Shown here: piece by piece, positions 60,551-64,000 of the stretch
Position numbering within the stretch: position 1 is the stretch's first letter
Layout of the letters: each line of letters begins with the position of its first letter
DNA from: a gamma proteobacterium HTCC5015
Lineage (GTDB): Bacteria > Pseudomonadota > Gammaproteobacteria > HTCC5015
Assembly (NCBI GenBank): GCA_000155715.1
Contig: DS990599.1
Location: forward strand, 45,846 to 109,845
DNA length: 64,000 nucleotides
Reading direction: 5' to 3'
Program-made: the position numbers and the translations under genes
The notes under the pieces: model-generated
Database searches by the model: none
Seen by the model: only the letters and a program-made list of their open reading frames with translations
Told to the model about the DNA's origin: nothing

Positions 60551-61378
60551 TTATAAGCTCAGTGCTTCCTGGTTTTCATTAGCGCGCTGGCGCGACTGGG
60601 CGTCCTTGCGCAAAATTTCTCCCGCCAGCGCTAAATAGGCGAGAGCGCCACGGGAGGTTCTATCGTATTGCAGGGCAGGCAAGCCGTGTGAAGGGGCCTC
60701 GGCTAGACGCACATTGCGCGGGACAATGGTTCGATACAACTTGCTGCCAAAATACTCGGCTAATTGATCCGACACATCGACCGCTAAATTATTGCGCGGG
60801 TCGTACATAGTGCGCAGCACGCCTTCGATTTCTAAATCGGGGTTGACCGTTTCAGCCACATTTTCAATGGTTTGCATCAGCGCTGTCAGTCCCTCGAGAG
60901 CAAAGTATTCACATTGCATGGGGATAATAATGCCCGATGCCGCCACCAGTGCATTGAGAGTCAACATATTCAATGAGGGCGGGCAGTCAATAATGACGTA
61001 CTCGTAGTCTTGCTCTATCTTTTTCAATTGGATTTTAAGGCGCTGCTCACGGGCCAATTCATTGACCAGACTCACTTCGGCGGCGGTCAGATCACCATTG
61101 GCGCCCAGTACATCAAAGCCCACCTCCTCAGATTGGACGATGGCATCCTTGATGTCGCACTCCTTCAACAGCACTTCGCAAGCGCTGTTCTTCAAATCGT
61201 GCTTATCCACGCCCGAGGCCATGGTGGCGTTGCCTTGGGGATCCAAATCGACCAACAAGACGCGCCGTTTCGTCGCCGCCAACGAGGCCGCCAAATTAAC
61301 GGCAGTGGTGGTTTTACCCACACCGCCCTTTTGATTGGCGGTGGCAATCACTTTGTGAAAATTGACGGGCGTCGACAT
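60551..61378 (-). CDS. parA: chromosome partitioning ATPase ParA (Soj-like)
   Basis: A 275-residue deviant-Walker ATPase that moves ParB-bound origins. It has the motif [18 protein letters not shown] with the signature lysine, [37 protein letters not shown], and [12 protein letters not shown], followed by the DNA-binding C-terminal part ending with LAGEILRKD. It lies 3 bp after rsmG in the mnmG-rsmG-parA-parB operon. Confidence 0.97.
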   Translation of the reverse strand: MSTPVNFHKVIATANQKGGVGKTTTAVNLAASLAATKRRVLLVDLDPQGNATMASGVDKHDLKNSACEVLLKECDIKDAIVQSEEVGFDVLGANGDLTAAEVSLVNELAREQRLKIQLKKIEQDYEYVIIDCPPSLNMLTLNALVAASGIIIPMQCEYFALEGLTALMQTIENVAETVNPDLEIEGVLRTMYDPRNNLAVDVSDQLAEYFGSKLYRTIVPRNVRLAEAPSHGLPALQYDRTSRGALAYLALAGEILRKDAQSRQRANENQEALSL

Positions 61379-61381
61379 CGA

Positions 61382-62059
61382 CTAAGCCTCTTGCTGTTGA
61401 TGATTTCGGGGTTGAAAGCACACCATAAAACGCTGCCCCTCCAGACCGGGAACATCCACGGATTCGATAGCGAGATCTTGGATGCTCGCCCTGATGGGCG
61501 CCAGTTCCTGCTCGGCACGGGGCCCTTTCATGGCGGCTATTCTACCGTTTGGCGCCAGTAAATGCTGCGTCCACTCCATCATAGGCTGAAGTTCGCTAAA
61601 GGCGCGGCTGGTTATCGTATCAAAACCGCGTTCGACTGCGAGTGTTTCCACCCGAGCTTGTACGACATCGACATTGGTCAGCCCCAATTCGCGTTTCGCC
61701 GCGGACACAAAGCGTGTTTTCTTGCCATTGCTGTCGAGCAGAGTGAACTGCCACTCGGGAAAGGCAATCGCCAGCGGGATACCCGGCAGCCCCGCGCCTG
61801 TCCCCACATCCAGAATGCACTCGCCCTGAATAAAGGGCGCAATCGCCAAGCTATCCAACAAATGGTGAGAGACCATTTTGCTCGGGTCGCGCACGGCAGT
61901 GAGATTGTAGGCCTTGTTCCACTTCTCCAGCAGCGCGAGATAGTCCCGCCAAGCGGTCACCTTGCCATCGTCTAACCAAAACTGGGGCGCAAAACCACGC
62001 GACACACTGGATTGGCAGAGGACCTCTAGGCCTGTCTGCAAGCGCTCAGCAACACTCAT
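61382..62059 (-). CDS. rsmG: 16S rRNA (guanine527-N7)-methyltransferase
   Basis: SAM-dependent enzyme (GidB) that methylates G527 of 16S rRNA; loss gives low-level streptomycin resistance in other bacteria. A 225-residue protein with EKWNKAYNLTAVRDP, LDVGTGAGLPGIPLAIAFP (SAM loop), LLDSNGKKTRFV and TSRAFSELQPMMEW. Its start overlaps the mnmG stop by one base (TAATG). Confidence 0.96.
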   Translation of the reverse strand: MSVAERLQTGLEVLCQSSVSRGFAPQFWLDDGKVTAWRDYLALLEKWNKAYNLTAVRDPSKMVSHHLLDSLAIAPFIQGECILDVGTGAGLPGIPLAIAFPEWQFTLLDSNGKKTRFVSAAKRELGLTNVDVVQARVETLAVERGFDTITSRAFSELQPMMEWTQHLLAPNGRIAAMKGPRAEQELAPIRASIQDLAIESVDVPGLEGQRFMVCFQPRNHQQQEA

Positions 62060-63945
62060 TAGGCACTGCGCGGCAGAGAGCGACGCTTTAAGTGCACGCG
62101 CAGCAGAGAGATCGCCGCCGGGGTGACGCCGGGAATACGGCCCGCCTGGCCCAGTGTGTTGGGGCGGTGTTCGGCCAACTTGTGGGCAACCTCTTTGGAG
62201 AGACCGCGAATACTCGGGTAATCAATGTCATCGGGTAGAGCCGTATTCTCCTGAGCCCGATTGCGCTCAATATCCGCTTCGGCACGCGCTAAATACCCCG
62301 CGTATTTAATTTGCGTCTCCACTTGATCGGCGACCGAGGGTGTCTCTGTGCCCGAGCCGATGCCATCGAGCGACATTAACTGGGAGTAATTCATTTCGGG
62401 ACGCTTCAGTAGATCTGCAGCGGTTGCCTCTTTGCTTAGCGCCTTTCCCGTCACTTTGGCAAAACTTTTCCCTGCGGGAGAATGGGGCTGTACCCACAAG
62501 GATTGCAGACGCTGTTTTTCGCACGCCACCGCCTCGCGCTTGTCGTTGAACGCCGTCCAGCGCGCATCGTCGACGAGACCAACGTCCCGCCCCAGTTCGG
62601 TGAGGCGCAAATCCGCGTTGTCCTCGCGCAGTAGCAAGCGGTGCTCCGCGCGCGAAGTAAACATGCGATAGGGCTCTTTGGTACCCCGAGTGATCAAGTC
62701 ATCCACCAGCACACCGATGTAGGCTTGATCGCGACCCAGCGTCAATTCACCCACCTCTCGTGCCCGCATGCTGGCATTGATACCCGCGAGCAAACCTTGG
62801 GCACCCGCCTCTTCATAGCCAGTAGTGCCGTTGATTTGTCCCGCGAAATAGAGATTGTCGACAAACTGCGTCTCTAGCGTATTGCGCAAGTCGCGAGGGT
62901 CGAAATAATCGTATTCAATGGCGTAGCCCGGCCGAGTGATGTGGGCGTTTTCAAAACCTTTAATCGAGCGCACTAAGGCCATCTGTGTTTCAAAAGACAG
63001 ACTGGTGGAAATGCCATTGGGGTAGAGCTCGTGGGTGTTCAGCCCCTCGGGCTCGATAAATATCTGGTGCCGATCTTTATCGGCAAAGCGCATGATCTTG
63101 TCTTCAATGGATGGACAATAGCGCGGGCCGACACCCTCAATCACACCACTGTACATGGGCGATTCATCGAGACCCTGGCGAATAATGTCGTGGGTGGTCT
63201 CATTGGTGTAGGTAATGTGACAGGGCACTTGCTCGGGGTGATCTTGAGCACTGCCCATAAAGGAAAAAACGGGGACGGGGTCGTCTCCAGGCTGAGTTTC
63301 CAGCTGAGAAAAGTCCACCGATCGAGCGTCGATGCGCGGCGGCGTACCCGTTTTTAGGCGGCCCACGCGAAAGGGCAGAGCGCGTAGGCGCTCGGCCAAC
63401 GCGTTAGAGGGCGGATCGCCCGCGCGGCCACCCGCACTCTGCTTGAGGCCGATGTGAATTTGGCCGCCGAGGAAGGTACCGACGGTCAACACCACCGTCT
63501 TGGCACTGAATACGATACCGCTCTGTGTAACAACACCTGTAACGCGGTCGCCCTCGACGCATAAATCGTCCGCCGCCTGTTGGAAAATACTCAGATTCTC
63601 TTGGTTTTCCAATATCTGACGAATGGCCGCCTTGTACAACACGCGATCCGCTTGAGCGCGCGTAGCCCGTACCGCAGGCCCCTTTCGAGAGTTGAGCGTG
63701 CGAAACTGAATGCCCCCCAAATCCGCGGCTTTCCCCATGGCGCCACCGAGAGCGTCGATCTCCTTGACCAAATGCCCTTTGCCAATGCCACCAATGGCAG
63801 GGTTGCAGCTCATCTGACCCAAGGTTTCAATATTGTGGGTCAGCAATAGAGTGCGCGCACCGCTGCGCGCCGCGGCCAGTGCGGCCTCGGTACCCGCGTG
63901 GCCACCGCCAATCACAATCACATCAAATGGGTCGGGATAGTGCAT
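62059..63945 (-). CDS. mnmG: tRNA uridine-5-carboxymethylaminomethyl modification enzyme MnmG
   Basis: FAD-binding enzyme (GidA) that, with MnmE, modifies the wobble uridine (cmnm5U34) of several tRNAs. A 628-residue protein: FAD motif [65 protein letters not shown], the [20 protein letters not shown] motif and C-terminal [10 protein letters not shown]-like helices ([16 protein letters not shown]). The ATG at 63945 has a GAGG site; the in-frame start at 63972 would include a terminator hairpin. mnmE probably lies just beyond the right edge. Confidence 0.97.
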   Translation of the reverse strand: MHYPDPFDVIVIGGGHAGTEAALAAARSGARTLLLTHNIETLGQMSCNPAIGGIGKGHLVKEIDALGGAMGKAADLGGIQFRTLNSRKGPAVRATRAQADRVLYKAAIRQILENQENLSIFQQAADDLCVEGDRVTGVVTQSGIVFSAKTVVLTVGTFLGGQIHIGLKQSAGGRAGDPPSNALAERLRALPFRVGRLKTGTPPRIDARSVDFSQLETQPGDDPVPVFSFMGSAQDHPEQVPCHITYTNETTHDIIRQGLDESPMYSGVIEGVGPRYCPSIEDKIMRFADKDRHQIFIEPEGLNTHELYPNGISTSLSFETQMALVRSIKGFENAHITRPGYAIEYDYFDPRDLRNTLETQFVDNLYFAGQINGTTGYEEAGAQGLLAGINASMRAREVGELTLGRDQAYIGVLVDDLITRGTKEPYRMFTSRAEHRLLLREDNADLRLTELGRDVGLVDDARWTAFNDKREAVACEKQRLQSLWVQPHSPAGKSFAKVTGKALSKEATAADLLKRPEMNYSQLMSLDGIGSGTETPSVADQVETQIKYAGYLARAEADIERNRAQENTALPDDIDYPSIRGLSKEVAHKLAEHRPNTLGQAGRIPGVTPAAISLLRVHLKRRSLPRSA

Positions 63946-63955
63946 ACTCGCCTCG

Positions 63956-63980
63956 AAAAAATACCCGCGCAAACGGGTAT
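63956..63980 (-). terminator. intrinsic-terminator-like hairpin just before mnmG
   Basis: On the minus strand ATACCCG and CGGGTAT pair around TTTGCG and are followed by six T, ending about 10 bp before the mnmG start codon. It could end the transcript of an upstream gene (mnmE expected) or act as an attenuator for mnmG. Confidence 0.65.
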
Positions 63981-64000
63981 TTTAGTGCCCGAGCCTTGCG

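Overview
This window looks like chromosomal DNA of a marine gammaproteobacterium, probably of the Pseudomonas/Cellvibrio side of the class. The order mnmG-rsmG-parA-parB-atpIBEFHAGDC-glmU-glmS at the right end is the arrangement seen beside oriC in that group. So is lptM-lysA with argH, algZ-algR, hemC-hemD/X-hemY in the middle. A proteobacterial dedicated sortase locus, a feature of mainly marine species, also fits. No plasmid, phage or insertion-sequence genes were recognised. The right edge should lie close to the replication origin, with mnmE expected just beyond it.

Layout. 1-5.1 kb: the start of glnA with a sigma-54/NtrC control region, then glyQ, glyS (broken by a one-base frameshift), gmhB and a periplasmic binding protein. 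5.2-11.3 kb: a large inverse-autotransporter-type outer membrane protein, then thiS-thiG-trmB and an SLC13-type permease. 11.3-20.5 kb: the most unusual region. Three secreted repeat lipoproteins (two with nine ELWxxDGT repeats each, one with six cadherin-like domains and a propeller-like C-terminus) surround a hybrid histidine kinase and a NarL/LuxR-type response regulator. Each lipoprotein gene carries the same 18-bp palindrome, ATCATACT-NN-AGTATGAT, 55-58 bp before its start codon. Each also has a hairpin that covers the ribosome binding site or start codon. A degenerate copy of the palindrome lies in front of the regulator gene. I read this as an undescribed regulon: the kinase and regulator control the surface lipoproteins through the palindrome, with a second, translational gate at the hairpin.

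20.6-30.1 kb: a diguanylate cyclase, a sirtuin, a GNAT/nitrilase fusion, a small unknown protein with a possible antisense-strand sRNA, the four-gene sortase operon (target, class GN sortase, CreB-like, CreC-like), and fxsA. 30.2-43.5 kb: typA, a REC plus degenerate GGDEF protein, lptM-lysA, argH, algZ-algR, a STAS-like protein, and hemC, a hemD-hemX fusion and hemY. 43.6-49.0 kb: katG, a PQQ-type sugar dehydrogenase lipoprotein, a GDYXXLXY protein and a DUF2157 membrane protein. 49.1-64 kb: glmS-glmU, the complete F1Fo ATP synthase operon, and parB-parA-rsmG-mnmG, all on the minus strand.

Housekeeping genes are packed tightly, with TAATG start/stop overlaps at thiG/trmB, creB/creC, glmU/glmS and mnmG/rsmG. 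All statements rest on reading the sequence and remembered family features; no database search was run.
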